This document shows, piece after piece, positions 44,826 to 57,261 of a DNA stretch of 64,000 nucleotides; the stretch's first letter is position 1; each line of letters begins with the position of its first letter. The stretch covers positions 516,328,686-516,392,685 of the forward strand of contig CM066037.1 in the NCBI GenBank assembly GCA_033557465.1, given 5' to 3'. The position numbers and the translations under genes are program-made. The DNA comes from Ichthyophis bannanicus (taxonomy: Eukaryota > Chordata > Amphibia > Gymnophiona > Ichthyophiidae). Below the pieces are notes generated by a model, which saw only the letters and a program-made list of their open reading frames with translations, was not told the DNA's origin and ran no database searches.

Positions 44826-45760
44826 GGCTGTTCGGGAGGGGGGCTAGGACTGCAAATGGGCCATGATGGGGGGGCTAGGACTGGATTGGCCGTGATGGGG
44901 GGCTAGGATTGCAAATGGGCCATGATGGGGGGGCTAGGACTGGATGGGCCATGATGGGGGGCTAGGATTGCAAATGGGCTGTGATGGTGGGCCTAGGACT
45001 GGATGGGCCGTGATGGGGAGGGACTTGGATTGGAAATGGGCTGTGAAAGGGGGGACTAGGACTGCAAATGGGCTGTAATGGTGGGGGGGCTAGAACTGGA
45101 AATGGGCTGTAATGGTGGGGGGGGCTAGAACTGGAAATGGGCTGTAATGGTGGGGGGGGCTAGAACTGGAAATGGGCTGTGATGGGGGGCTAGGACTGCA
45201 AATGGGCTGACGAGGGAGCTGGAAATTGGCTGATGGGGAGCTTGGAGTGGAAATGGGCTGAAGGGGGGGCTGGAATGGAATTGGAAAAGAGCATATGGGG
45301 CTAGGACTAGAAATGGGCTGATGAGGGAGGTAGGATTGGAAATGAGCTGATGGGGGGGCTAGAATGGAACTCGAAAAGAGCATATGGGGCGCTAGGACTG
45401 GAAATGGGCTGACGAGGGGGCTAGGATTAGAACTGGAAAAGAGCATATGGGGGCTAGGACTGGAAATGAGCTGATGGGGGAGCTTGGACTGCAAATGGGT
45501 GATGGGCTGGAATAGGACTGGAAATGGCTAATGGGGATACAGGACTGGAAATGGGCTGATGGGGGCTGGAATAGGACTGGAAGCGGCTGAGGGGAGTTGG
45601 AATAGGGCTGGAAATGGGCTGACAAGGGGGCTAGGATTGGAAATTGGCTGATGGGGGAGCTTGGAATGGAAATCAGCTGATGGGGGGCTGGAATGGAACT
45701 GGGAAAAAAGCATATGGGGGGCTAGGACTGGAAATGGGCTGATGTGGGGGCTTGAGAGAT
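44826..45760. repeat. Minisatellite of hAT-2
   Basis: About 30 degenerate units of the hAT-1 type (GGGCTAGGACTGGAAATGGG core). Confidence 0.95.
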
Positions 45761-46729
45761 TGGGACTAGAAGGAGTGGATCTTGGGTGGGTCTAGAACTA
45801 TAAGGGAGCTGATTTTGGGGGAGGACTAGAAAGGGTTGGGGATGGGGAATGAGAATGGAGAGGGGAAAAGATATTTTGTGTGGGAGGGAAGAAAAGTCTA
45901 CGATGGGCTGGGTATTGGGAGAGTAAGAGGGGATTGAGAATGGAAGGGTGAAATTTGAGTGGATGATAAAGGAATAAGGAAAGAAAAGGGGGAAGAGCAA
46001 AAGGGGAAAGATCAGTTTGTTAAAGCAGATATAGAGAATGGAAAAAATCTAAAAGAGAAGAAAGGACAAATGGATAGCTCGCAGAAGACACGAAGAAACC
46101 AAGCAGAAAGTGACTTTAGCAATTTCAGCTGAAAAATAAAATCCCAAACAGAAGGTAGAAAACTACTTTTTATTTTGAATTTATTAACTGGAATATGTCA
46201 GGTCTGGGAAGTGTGTATTGCTAACATCTTCGTGTTTGTGCTTAGTGCAAGCGGAAATTGATTTATAGTTTTATTTCTCCAGTGTTGTACATTTCATGTT
46301 TGGCTTTTGGGGTTCACAGTTTAATTATCATCTTCCTATTTCTAAATTGTGATCCCTTGTTCTTTGTGTGGTGATGGTCTATGTTCTGCATGTGTAACCA
46401 AGTTGAGGTATTCTGTTCATATTGTTTCTATTTGACTGTCTCACTTGTTCTCTTTCCCCCAGGGAGATGTATCGGTATTTTCTTAGATGTACTGGTTTTA
46501 ATATCTGCAGTGTTGCCTTTTGATAGGTAGGGTTTTGGTGCTTTGAGTGTCCTGATAGTGCTGTTATGATACGGTGGATTTGCTATGGGTTCTAAATGAT
46601 CAGTGTTTGTAGTACTTCCTAATGGGTCTGGTGGTTGTCAAAGAAATATAGTAATGTAGAAATCTTTTAGTCTTTCTTTATTCAGACACTCATTAAGAGG
46701 CATGTTTACTAAAAGCGCATGTTAACATT

Positions 46730-46767
46730 ATGCAAATATTTATGCAAATGAGGTTTCTTATGCAAAT
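46730..46767 (+). repeat. Octamer repeats at the hAT-2 right end
   Basis: ATGCAAAT at 46,730, 46,742 and 46,760. Confidence 0.8.
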
Positions 46768-46831
46768 GAGGCCACGCAATTAATCTCCACACATGGCCCC
46801 ACACCACCCTTGGGCCGCCCCTGCCCATAAG

Positions 46832-47330
46832 GTGTGCACCAACAGAAGCAGCTTGATTATTCCCCCATCCCCCAAAAGTGCAGGCGATGCTTGTCCATAA
46901 GGTATACAGTTCATTTGCCAAGGTTTTGGCACACAACTTGTATAGTAACTGGTTCAAAGTTCTCAAGACCGGCTGATTAAGTCCCTTGTTTTATTCTGCT
47001 GAAGCATATCCTTATGCTTTTTATTTCCTACTTTAGGTCATTATTGCTTAATTCTGCTTAGCAGTACAGCAATGGTATTCACCGATAATCTGCAAGGGTT
47101 ACAAACAGATTGCACTTTCAAGAGTTTTCTTGTATTGCAGGCTCTCTCCATTGTATGTACATCTCTTAAATGCAAATTCATTGGGGATATTCTGAAAACC
47201 TAATCCATTTGTGGTTCTTTGAAATCTAGAAGTGAATATTTCTTGCCTAGAAAACACAGCCCTGTAAGTCTATACTGTACATACAAGGGACAGGGAAATA
47301 AAACCAAACTGGATTCTATCCTGAAATAAG
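46832..47330. other. Unassigned interval
   Basis: Nothing recognisable. Confidence 0.4.
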
Positions 47331-47889
47331 GCAAAATTAGACCTTACTTGCTAATAGTCTTTCTTCTTCCAGTCCAACTTGTGGGTTATCTCCATCCACC
47401 AGCAACTAGGATATGAGTATGTCAGATTTCTGATGTCACAGTAGAAGAGCTCCCTCTTTAGGAACCAGAAACCAGTATCCTGTTGACAAAGCAGATCCCT
47501 AGAGAGCATAGCTAGTTATACATGTGAAATAAAACCTCCAGCATACACCAGAAAAGAGTAATAAACTGTCACCAAACGAAGACTCTATGAAACTATGCAC
47601 ACTATGAGAGGAAAAAAAGAAGCTAGGCTTATACTTGCCCCTCCACTGATCCCCTTCCATGAGGACTCCAGGGAGAAAAACAATGGAATTCTGCATAGAG
47701 CCCTCCAGTGCGAACAGCCGGACACATCCACTCCACTTGACCCTAAAAATGCAGAGAAAAGAGACATTGCCAAACAAGGGTGGGTCATGGACTGGAGGGA
47801 TTCAATTAAAGACAATTAGCAGATAAGGTCTAATTTTACCTCCTTAATCATCCCTCCAGTCCAGTACAGCCCAGCCCTTGTGGGTTGTA

Positions 47890-48678
47890 CCAGAGTAGTG
47901 ACTGAATGGGAGGGACCTGCAAGTCCAGCTTGGAGCACCGCTGCCCCAAAACATGCATCAGCAGACACCTAAACATCTAAGGCTGTAATGTCGCATACAG
48001 ATGTGTGCAAACAACATGGCTGCCCTACAGATATCACCTGCTGGAACCATCCTGTGCTCTGGCCAGGTGGTCACCTGAGACCTCGTGGAATGGATTTTAA
48101 GACTATCCAGTACCGCTTTCCTTATGAGAATATAGGTCGAGGCAATAGCTTCCGTCACCCAGCACACCACCAGGGCCTTAGAAGCTGCCTCCCCTTCGCA
48201 GAGAACACCAAAAACAAGACAAATAAATGGTTCAATCCACAGATAGATGCCATCTGCTTAAGGCAATGGCACAGGACTCTGCGCATGTCCAGTCAGTGAA
48301 GCTGATAACCCTCCTCGATGTCCATAACATGGGAACAACCCGGCAGGGTCAGAGTTTGATTTACCTGAAAACTCGATATCCCTTAGGTAGAAAGGACAGT
48401 ACAGGCCACAGAACCAACTTCTCCTTGGATTGGAGCAAAAAGGTTCTGCAAAATAGATCTTGCTACTCGGAACTGTAACGAGCCTAGCAAATGGAAACCA
48501 AGAACATCGTTTTCAGAGTGACATCCTTCAGTAAGGCCCAAGATAGGGGTTCAAATGGTGTGTTGGTTAAGGCTATTAGCACCAGGTGGAGATCCCACAG
48601 TGGCACCGTGGTATGCAAGGGCAGAAGCACCTGTTTCACTGCCAGTATAAGAGGGACCACATCTAGGTGAGCCACCAA
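47890..48678 (-). pseudogene. DIRS-C tyrosine recombinase remnant
   Basis: Minus-strand pieces VPLWDLHLVLIALTNTPFEP, LLKDVTLKTMFLVSIC and LKIHSTRSQ (His-x-x-Arg), GDICRAAMLFAHICMRHYSL (Tyr). Frames are broken. A PLE repeat insertion cuts the upstream side at 48,690. Confidence 0.75.
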
Positions 48679-48689
48679 GAAGCAACCCT

Positions 48690-49245
48690 ACACCTGTCCC
48701 CGGCTCCATGTTTGCGTTTCACAACAGTGGATTTCTTCAGGGGGGTTCTCAAAAATGATGCGTGGTGTTTTTTTGAAGCCGATAGGCTCTGAGCACTACG
48801 CTAAGCAGCGGAGAACCACACCAGCAAGTTTTACAACAAAGTGCTCTACTTCTGAAAATACACACCGAGCAGCACAGAATACTGGTGCAGCAAACAACAA
48901 AGTGCTTCAATTTTGAGAACCCCCCTGAAGAAACCCACTGTTGTGAAACGCAAACACGGAGCCGGATGGTGGCGTCAGGGATTACATAAGATAAGCACTA
49001 CCAATTTGAAAATTTTGAAACATTTGGGTTAGAATTAATCAAAAGAAAAAGTAATTGAACCAACGAAGGTCGTTGATGCAACTGGCACAAATCCAGATAT
49101 AGTCTGGTAAATAGTGCCACTAGGAGTCTGAGACCGTATGTTCTTTCTACATCCATGATCATATATATTTAGTTCAATGATTTTTGCATATTAAGAGATA
49201 TAATTGAAAAGAATCATAGCCTGGGAATAACTAGAGGGAGGAACA
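48690..49245. mobile_element. PLE terminal-repeat pair inserted in DIRS-C
   Basis: About 70 bp at 48,704-48,765 and 48,895-48,960 are inverted copies (TTTGCGTTTCACAACAGTGG in reverse), separated by about 130 bp. The right side continues for 250 bp with similarity in layout to the PLE-A arm (GGTCGTTGATGCAACTGG; TAATTAATTC-like end). There is no coding region. Confidence 0.55.
48917..48980 (+). ncRNA. Hammerhead-ribozyme-like motif (48.9 kb)
   Basis: CCCCC-CTGAAGA-A-AC...GT-GAA-ACGC, a 20-base loop, GCGT-C-AGGG. Helix III pairs perfectly (ACGC/GCGT) and the cleavage triplet is the canonical GTC (cut after 48,976). The inverted partner at 48,710-48,760 is truncated. Helix II is short and has one extra A. 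Confidence 0.6.
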
Positions 49246-49284
49246 GTTTTAAAGTAAACAGATAGCCCTCTGTAAACTGACTTA

Positions 49285-50138
49285 TCACTTGACATGAACT
49301 TCAGAGACAGACGTCAGATGCTCCTCCCCCCAAACAGCAGAGGAGACCATGCCTACCATTGGATTTGTCTGGCTGCAGTCACTAAGAGTTGTGCTCTTGT
49401 GGTGAGCAGGCAAATCAACCATCACGATATTGGGTGGTGTTGCAGTCTGCAGATGCCACATGGGAGCCATTGCCCATGAAACTAGGTCCAAGGCCGCCAC
49501 CATGGAATCCCGAAGTTCTAGGTAATGCCACGCCAAGGGTGTCTTCATATCCAAGAAGCTCCGCACCTGAGATTGGAGGTTCCAGGACCTCACTAGCGGA
49601 AGATATATGCATCCTAGCTTGGTGTCGAAGCATGCTTCCCAGTACCCAAGGTCCTGAACTGGCTCAAGCAGACTGTTGGTCAGGTTCACTACACAACTAA
49701 GGCCCTGAAGAAAGGCAAACACTTCCTGAGTGGCATCTGCAGTCTCTCCATACAACTACGCTCTAATCAGCCAGTCATTCAGGTAGGAGTTGAACCAAAA
49801 TGCCTTCCTGTTGTATAGCTGCCACTGCTTGGTAAAGGTGCCTGGGGCAGTGGCCAGACCAAAGGACAATGCCTAGAACCAAAAATGACCCTATGGCACC
49901 ACAAACCTTCAGAACTGATGATCCGGTCAGACTGGAATGTTCAAGTATGCCTCCATGAGGTCCAGCGTTGAAAGGAACTTTCCCTTCCTGACCATAACAA
50001 TAATGGAGCGTAACATCTTCATGCAAAAATGAGGGACTCGCAGGGCATGGTTTACATGTTTGAAATCCAGGAGAATGCACACTCCACTGCCTACACGCAG
50101 TCGGTAAGGAGCCATAAGCAGCCCCGCTTAACCATGCA
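49285..50138 (-). pseudogene. DIRS-C RT/RNase H remnant
   Basis: Minus-strand pieces: LLDFKHVNHALRVPHFCMKM and KGKFLSTLDLMEAYLNIPV (RT motif A region), HLYQAVAAIQQEGILVQLLPE, SCVVNLTNSLLEPVQDLGYW, QVRSFLDMKTPLAWHYLELRDSMVAALDLV. These are in the order of a DIRS RT. The catalytic YLDD box is degraded (LVQLLPE in its place). Confidence 0.75.
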
Positions 50139-50352
50139 ATGCAATGTGTGCCTTCGAGTCAGTCCTGACTCCTGGCGACCCAGAAGCTCCTGGGTTTTCT
50201 TGGCAGTGTCACCAGAAGTAGATTGCCAGGCCTTTCTTCTGAGGCAGTGGAGGGTTAAGTGACTTGCCCAAGGCCACAAGGAGTGCTAGTGGGAATTGAA
50301 CCCTGGTTGCTTGGTTACCAAGCCAGTGTTCTAACCACTAGGCTACTCTGCT
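50139..50352 (-). mobile_element. tRNA-derived SINE (copy 2)
   Basis: Minus strand: GTAGCCTAGTGGTTAGAACA, GGTTCAATTCCC, TGGCCTTGGGCAAGTCACTT. Same family as 25,327-25,538, with an intact box B. Confidence 0.75.
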
Positions 50353-50355
50353 TAA

Positions 50356-51555
50356 CCATAGCAGCCAACTTAATTGAGGATAACCCAAGCAAACCTTAGA
50401 TCTTCCTAAAATTCACCTTATATGAAGCCACAAATAGGGCAGAAAAAAACAACCTCTGCCGACCCCAGGCTTGACTTTTTTTTTCTTTTTGTAGCCTTGA
50501 GTAGCATCCACAGAAGAATAGCTCCTTAAGTCACAGACCCCAGAGCTAATGGTGAGACAGGACCCAGCCAAAAATCATTGATGCTCCAAACGAGCCACCA
50601 AAACCAAGACTGAAAACATACTAGCCTATTGACAGGATTCCTCCTCTGTGGAAAACCCATTATAAAAGAGGGCATGCTGAGCTGAGTCCATAGATGAACC
50701 TAGAGCAGCTGAAGTTAGGGTAAATCAAATTAAACCAGATCCACTTAGATTAGCCAAGATCATATGAATTCAGATCAATGCAGCTGTCCTCAGAATAACT
50801 TAGCTGAGATCACTCCAGGTACAGCATTAACACACAGAAAAACTCAATTTAGGTAAATCCAGGGCAAACCAGACTAACCCAGTGCACTCAGGTCACCTCA
50901 GTCTAGGTTAATGCCCACTAAACCAGAGCCACATAGCAGAAGCCTATTTAGACTATTTCAGAGCAAATCAAACAAAACTAAGGCATTTAGAGAAACTCTA
51001 GGTTAAAAGAAATTAACAGAGACCTTCAGAAGAATGCAGTCCAGAGCACGGCCTACTAACCAGAATAAATTTGAAGCATCTAGAATAACTTAATGTTGAG
51101 CTACATCCAGAGATAATTAAATTAATCCAGTTTACATGAATTCAGAAAACTCTGATGAAAATAGATGCTCTTAGCATGACACAGATTACATTAACTCTAG
51201 GTAAACGAAAGACCCTGGGAGTAATCCTGTTTAGATGATCCAGAGGAGAAAATGAGGCACCTAGAAGAAATTAGATTAAACTAGTTTAAAGGAATACAAT
51301 TAAACTAGAGACCCAAGGGGGATCCCTGATCCTGATAACACCCCACAACAAAAGAAACACCTCAGGAGACTGAGGCCCTGAAAAAAAATTCAAAGACATG
51401 AAATAAACTTCAGCAGTTACCAAAATAGCACCTGAACTCAGAAAGAACTACTTCTCCGCGTGAGGAAGCCATTGCCGCCAATTCGCTCAAACGTCCCAAA
51501 AAGAACAAAATATGATTGCATTCACACCAAAAAGAGAGGGGGGGAAAAAACAACC
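50356..51555. other. DIRS-C internal sequence without recognisable gene
   Basis: An A-rich stretch with loosely recurring TTAGA / AACCAGA words from 50,690 to 51,340. It lies where RT start and gag of DIRS-C should be, but I cannot read either protein. Confidence 0.4.
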
Positions 51556-52735
51556 ACAACAAGGTTTTGCAATGATATTCCTTGACATCAGTGCAGCTTT
51601 TGACCATCTCACAACACTCTTCTCACCAAGCTTAAGAACATGGGCCTCCACAACAGCACTCGAAATTGGTTCTCTTCATACCTCACCAATAGACGTCATC
51701 AGGTAAAAATCTGCTCCCTTAAATCAAACTAGTTCAGCCTAAACCAAGGCGAACCCCAAGGATCAGCCTTGTCGGCTCTTCTTTTTAACATTTACATCCA
51801 ACCCATCTGTGACCTACTTAGAAAATTCAACATGCACTTTCACCTTTACACAGATGACATTCACACCCCCTTTCACACCCTAACTATGGACTTCTCCACT
51901 ATCTCAGACGGCTTTTCAGCCATCACTGACCTCCTCAGAAGCCTAAACCTAATAGTGAACAGCAACAAACCGAGGCTCTACTGCTCACAAGAGACCCCCT
52001 CCTTCACCCAACCAGCAAAGTTAATACTCCATCATACCGAAACCATGATAAAAGAAGAAATCAAAAACCTGGTTATAACTCTGGACAAGAACCTCAACAT
52101 GCACCCCCACATCAAGAAAGCAGCCAGCACCGCATATCTCAAAATAAAATCACTCCAGCACCCATGACCACTACTTCACAGCGACTACAGAACTGTATTC
52201 CAATCTATCATAACACCCCACCTAGACTACGGCAATATCCTATACCAAGGGCTCCCAAAACACGCTCTCTACCCCCTCCAATTAGTCCAAAATACTGAAG
52301 CCAGAATATTAACAGGCACTTCCCACTCTCAAGAGCTTACACTGGCTACTAATAGCCCAGAGGATAAAGCACAAGGTTGTAACCACTAAACACAAAATCC
52401 TACACAACTTAACCTCCTGCCTCAACTCACTGATCAGAAGAGCTCCTACAACAAGTGAAAGAAGATCAACGACCCAAAATTTACTAGTTGCCCCTCCACT
52501 CAAGGCAAAATGCACTCAGCAAACAAACAGAACCTTCATCCTCTTTGCCCCCTCAATCTGGAACTCACTCCCAGCTCCCATAAGATCTGCACAGACAACT
52601 CAAAACGTTACCAAAAACACGCCTCTTCAAATACTATGGCACTAATGAAACCACATAACATTCCAAAAGATAATCATCCTCCTCTCCCTCCAAAATAAGC
52701 TATAAGTATAGAAAACCTGTTAAATAAATACATAA
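51556..52735 (+). mobile_element. L2-like LINE fragment inside DIRS-C
   Basis: Plus-strand pieces: FLDISAAFDHLTT, SALLFNIYIQPICDLLR, FHLYTDDIHTPF (YTDD active site kept), VITLDKNLNMHPHIKKA, SIITPHLDYGNILYQGLP, ARILTGTS. Frames shift several times. It ends with TTAAATAAATACATAA near 52,735. 5' truncated. Confidence 0.8.
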
Positions 52736-53001
52736 AACAACTACTGACAACGCAAAACTGGCTTGAGAGATAGTCCTGCTCTCTGTGACAGGATGGCTGC
52801 ACTTATCTCCTGCGAGTCCAAAAGAAGAAACCAAACTGAGCATAAATAAACAAAAACAAAAAACAATGAAGTCACGGCCATAGAATCATGCAGTTTACTA
52901 GGGAACCCAAATGCCCAGCTTAGGGAGAAGAGTACTGTTCAAATAGACAAAGGAGTAAAGCAACTCTGAGGTGCTCCGGTGCAAACCACCCATGTCGCAG
53001 C

Positions 53002-55806
53002 CAGGGGCGGCCCAAGGGGGGCGCGGGGCCATGTGCGGAGACTCGGTGCGGAGCCTCATTTGCATAAGGGGCCTCATTTGCATAAATATTTGCATAATGT
53101 TACCATACACTAACTTTTAGTAAACATGCCTCTTCATGAGTGTATGGATAAAAAAAGACAAAGATTTCTACATTACTATAATCCAGTGCCAACCGCCAGG
53201 CACATTAGGAACTACAACAAACACTGCCCATTTAGAACCCATAGCAAACCCACCGTATCCCAACAGCACTACCAGGACTCATAAAGCACCATACACTACC
53301 TATCAAAAGGCAACACTGCAAATATTAAACCAATACATTTCAGAGAATAACAATACATGACCTACTGGGGAAAGAGAACAAGTGACAATGTCAAATAGGA
53401 ATTACATAAACAGAATACCTCAGCTCAGTTACACATGCAGAACATAGACTATCACCAAACAAGGAATCACAATTTAAAAACAGGAAGACAATAATTAAAC
53501 TGGGAACCCTAAAAGCCAAACTTGGAATGTACAACAACAATGTAGAAATAAAACTATAAATTAATTTCCTCTTGTACTAAACAAACACAGACATTAATGA
53601 TGCACATTTCAATTTTATTTTTAGAAAAGAATGTTTTTTGCGCGGGGCCCCCTGAAACGCGGGGCCCTGTGCAAAAAACATTCTCGCTCAATGGACGGGC
53701 CGGCCCTGCTCTCGGACTCAGGCTCTATATTTTTTAAATTTTTTACATAATGTCAAGAAAAGCTCTGATTACAGAAAAGATAAGTTATCTACCAATAATC
53801 AAAATAAAAGAAACATTACATTTTAAGAAAAACAAATCAAAGGAATTAAAAACAAAGGAAATAAACAGTAAATATGCTGCAGTTAATCAAGCTTCAGATA
53901 CCAACACCCCCAACATCCTATGAAGAGGTTACAGATACTGATATATCCTGATCTGCAATCTTCAAAGACTTATTTCAAATCGTTTTTATTAAGCTTTTCA
54001 CATAAGTTAGAAACATAGTAAGCTGGCTAGGTTCCAAAAAAGTATAATGAACCCCTTGCAATTTTACTAAGCATTTATATGGGTAGTGAAGGAAAAAGAG
54101 ACCCTCCCCGCCAGTTGAAAAATCCTATGCCTAACTAAAAGAAACTGTTTCATCCGCCTTTGAGAAAGCTTAGAAACATCAGGAAAAACTCTTATACAGA
54201 ATCACATGAAAAGATCATCTCAAACCCTAAAAATCAATTTCAATAGCCAATCATGATCAGGCTCTAAGGTCACCATTATCAGTAGAGTAGCAGTAAAAAT
54301 TTGCTCTGATTCAGATTTTTCTAAAAACACGGTCAAATGAAGAGAGTCAAAAGAGAGTATTCACTCCTGCGCAAGACAGGAAGTGCCTCTGTTTAACTTC
54401 CAGGAAGTCAGTGGCACCAATATCTGCAACTTCTGACAGCCATGGGAGCAAAGGCAAACATAGCTGTGCAGAGGTGAACCAGGGCACCGGGCTTCGGAAC
54501 TTACCGGCTCCCTCTGAAGCTGGTCAGGTGTGTGTGGGGCCCCTTGTGCCCATACATGTCCAGGTCCAGCCCTGCTTGGGGGGGGTGGGGACATCTAGCA
54601 ATGGTGTCCCTCAGAGGATAGCACCCCCTTGTTGCCCTTACCCCGCTTACCACATAGCACCAGCCCTGGTCACAGTGGAGGTACAGGGAGAGGAGAAGCA
54701 GTCCTCTTTCTGTGACCCCATACTTTGATTATGTGACCCCATTTAGCATCCTGACCCACAGTTTGGGAATCACTGCCATATGGTTTCAAGATTAACCTGC
54801 TTAGGTCTAACCAATTGTGTTCTCAGACCTGAGGACTCAAAACTTTGGGATATCCAACAGGGTAACCTTCTCTGGACCATCAGCCAATTGAGAAGAAGAC
54901 ATCAGAGCAGGAACTGTGTCAGGCTGCACTCAGCACCTTCATCCACTACTGCCAAAACTGGCGGTTCACCCATAGCTGGTCTTCCTAGGATTGAATTTGC
55001 TGCCTGGGCCTGACTCTCCATGGCTGGACCCAAGATCTCCTGGCAGCACTCCCCAAGGGCAAAAGTGATGTCATGTACAGAGGAGTGCTGAGGGTCGCCT
55101 TCTGCCCCCCCCCCCCGTACCTCCTTGTGAACAAACCAGAGGCATCCCCGCAGTTCTGGGCCTCAAGATTGATGGGGTTATGTCACCCCTTTCTACTGAC
55201 ATTAAATGAGATACTTTTCATGCTGTTTTGTGGCACTGGGTATTTCCCATGTAATTATCTGTATAAACATGTAATATCCCTCTAATAAAATTTAAAAAAA
55301 AGAAAACCTGTCTGCTGCTGCTGTGGGGGCCGCCGCGGCAGAATCGAGCGTGCCGCGGGGCCCCCCTGTACCCGGCAGAGCCTCTCCTCCCAGTAGCAGT
55401 TCTCTCTTCTGAGCTGCAGTCAGACGCGCCGGCTTGCAGAGCGCGAGGGAAGAGTTTTTCCCTCGCTGCTCTGTTAAGCCCGCGGGGGCTGATGGGAAGT
55501 CCCATCAGCCCCCGCGGGCTTAACAGAGTCGCGAAAGGGAAACTCTTCCCTTCGCGCTCTGCAAGCCGGCGCGTCTGACTGCAGCTCCAGAGAGAGAGCT
55601 GCTACAGGGAGGGGAAGCTCTGCCGGGTACAGGGGGGCACCGCGGCACGCTCGATTCTGCCGCGGCGGCCCCCACAGCAGCAGCAGACAGGTTTTCTTTT
55701 TTTTTTTCAATTTTATTTTTAGAAAAGAATGTTTTTTGCGCGGGGCCCCCTGAAACGCGGGGCCCTGTGCAAAAAACATTCTCGCTCAATGGACGGGCCG
55801 GCCCTG
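53002..55806 (-). mobile_element. hAT-3, composite hAT-like element
   Basis: CAGGGGCGGCCCAAGG at 53,002 and GGACGGGCCGGCCCTG ending at 55,806 are flanked by GTCGCAGC (52,994-53,001 and 55,807-55,814), a perfect 8 bp duplication. Octamer motifs (ATTTGCAT) lie at 53,058, 53,076 and 53,088. A second copy of the CTG-end (about 95 bp) lies inside at 53,614-53,709, followed by about 1.6 kb of unrelated DNA and the palindrome. A possible L1 ORF1 remnant (minus, around 54,000-54,200) is too weak to list separately. Confidence 0.8.
55299..55700. repeat. 400 bp near-perfect palindrome of hAT-3
   Basis: Two arms of about 200 bp, from AGAAAACCTGTCTGCTGCTG to its complement, centre GATGGGAAGTCCCATC at about 55,500, with only scattered mismatches. 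GC-rich. Related to the hAT-1 palindrome. Confidence 0.95.
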
Positions 55807-57261
55807 GTCGCAGCAGCCCCACAGCTATGTCCTGAAAGAAAATTCAAAGCCAACTTTGTGATGTCTGACTGCTCTCCCACCAAAGGGAGTGGCAGCTGTT
55901 GAGACTTTTCTTGTCCTCTGCCTGCTCCCCTCACCGGAGCCTACTGCCTACTGTCCCCCACTTACTGGTTTCCTCTTCCACTTAAAGAGATGTTCCCCGG
56001 GAACACCACGGCTTCCTCACCACTTAAGGAAATGTCAGCCAGTAAAACTGAGATAGCAGAGATACTTTGCAATGCGGCCTTTCCTTTTTTTTTTTTTTTG
56101 GTTTCAGTCTTTTTGCATCAAAAACTCAAAGAGCCAGCACACCATGAAAGCTCTATGAAGGCAGTCAGAGAGAGAGCCAGCCAGCTACTTAATCAAAAGT
56201 ACTGTGCTGTCCAGCTTGGGGGGGGGGGGAGTGACCCGGACCACTGGGTTTTTTAATCCCTGCCCTGTACCCTACCCACTAAAAGGCTCAGGCAAGCAGG
56301 ATCTGCCTCCTGCTTTCCTCCATAGTAAAACTACACAAGTGACCCAGCCAAAGTAAGGTATGCTTTAGAGAAGTTTCACCTGCTTGCTGCCATAAGTCTC
56401 TCCTTCATTATATTTTTTTTTAAGGTAGGCAATCACTCCAACCGTGAATTTGTCCAGTGGAGCTCAGTCATGCAGAAGCTCCTGCCCTAGCTGCTAGGAA
56501 CTGAGATACTGGTTTCTGGTGCCTTTCTGTTTATGTAGCATGTAAGGGAGGAGGTTTTAAGCATCAGTATTTTAAAACACTTGTATTAGTGAGGATGCAT
56601 TCTGAAACACAAACATCAGTGGCATTATCTGGCAGGCTGAAACACAGACATCTTTAACACAGGTACACTAAAAAAAATTTTTTTTAAACTGCCTCTAATG
56701 TTTCGATTGATTTTTATGTTTTTTGGTGCGCTGAATCCAAATCTGGTAACCAAATTGCTCCATCACGTACAGATTTTTTGCTACATTGGGTTAGCAGTTT
56801 GAGGTGAACGTTTCAGATTGAGTGCGATCAGGATAAAAGTTTCTTGGATGAATTCTTTATACTAATTGTTTAGTAGTTATTCAAATAAGAATAAAGAAAA
56901 TTGTAACACGGCAGCACATAAGAATAGAGTAATGTCAACAAAACACACTGTGATGGTAGCAAAATAGTCTGCACTTAAAACAGCCACATACATGTGCACA
57001 AACATTGAGCATATAAGAGCGAGGTTAGACACAAAGCAAATCAAAGAAATGTGCAAAAAATGTTGTACAGGTATGTATGTAAGAATAGAAAACGCAAACC
57101 GCACCATTGCAATACATGAAGACAAACACCCGATGGTGTGAAAATAAAATTCTAATAAATGAGATCCGACACTGTGGTAATAACTAGCATATTTTTATTT
57201 CAAAGCTTAGTAAAAACACAATATTTGTCAACACAGTTTAGATTTTAAAATCATTCTTGGG

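Larger units (their letters stand above)
44450..46823 (+). mobile_element. hAT-2, non-autonomous hAT-like element
   Basis: Termini CATGGCCGGCCCGTGC (left) and TTGGGCCGCCCCTG (right) are flanked by CCCATAGG (44,442-44,449) and CCCATAAG (46,824-46,831), an 8 bp duplication with one change, as in hAT. Same internal order as hAT-1: terminal hairpin, palindrome (44,537-44,815), minisatellite, unique DNA, octamers. No ORF. Confidence 0.8.
47331..56520 (-). mobile_element. DIRS-C retrotransposon (heavily interrupted)
   Basis: The left terminus (AAAATTAGACCTTACTTGCT, then GTGGGTTATCTCC and GATGTCACAGTAGAAGAGCT) matches DIRS-B. A junction-type internal complementary region lies at 47,785-47,885. Recombinase and RT remnants follow on the minus strand. 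The 5' end (55,815-56,520) resembles 19,360-19,735 of DIRS-B (AAAGTACTGTGCTGTCCAGC, GGAACTGAGATACTGGTTTC), but its outermost terminus is missing. Inside are PLE repeats, a SINE, a LINE and hAT-3. Confidence 0.75.

Noticed and set aside
48700..49000. Possible CRISPR-like repeats (inverted 60-mers)
   Set aside because: Only two copies, inverted, within a vertebrate PLE remnant.
53930..54350. Possible L1 ORF1 C-terminal remnant on the minus strand
   Set aside because: Some word-level resemblance but many stops; too weak to annotate.
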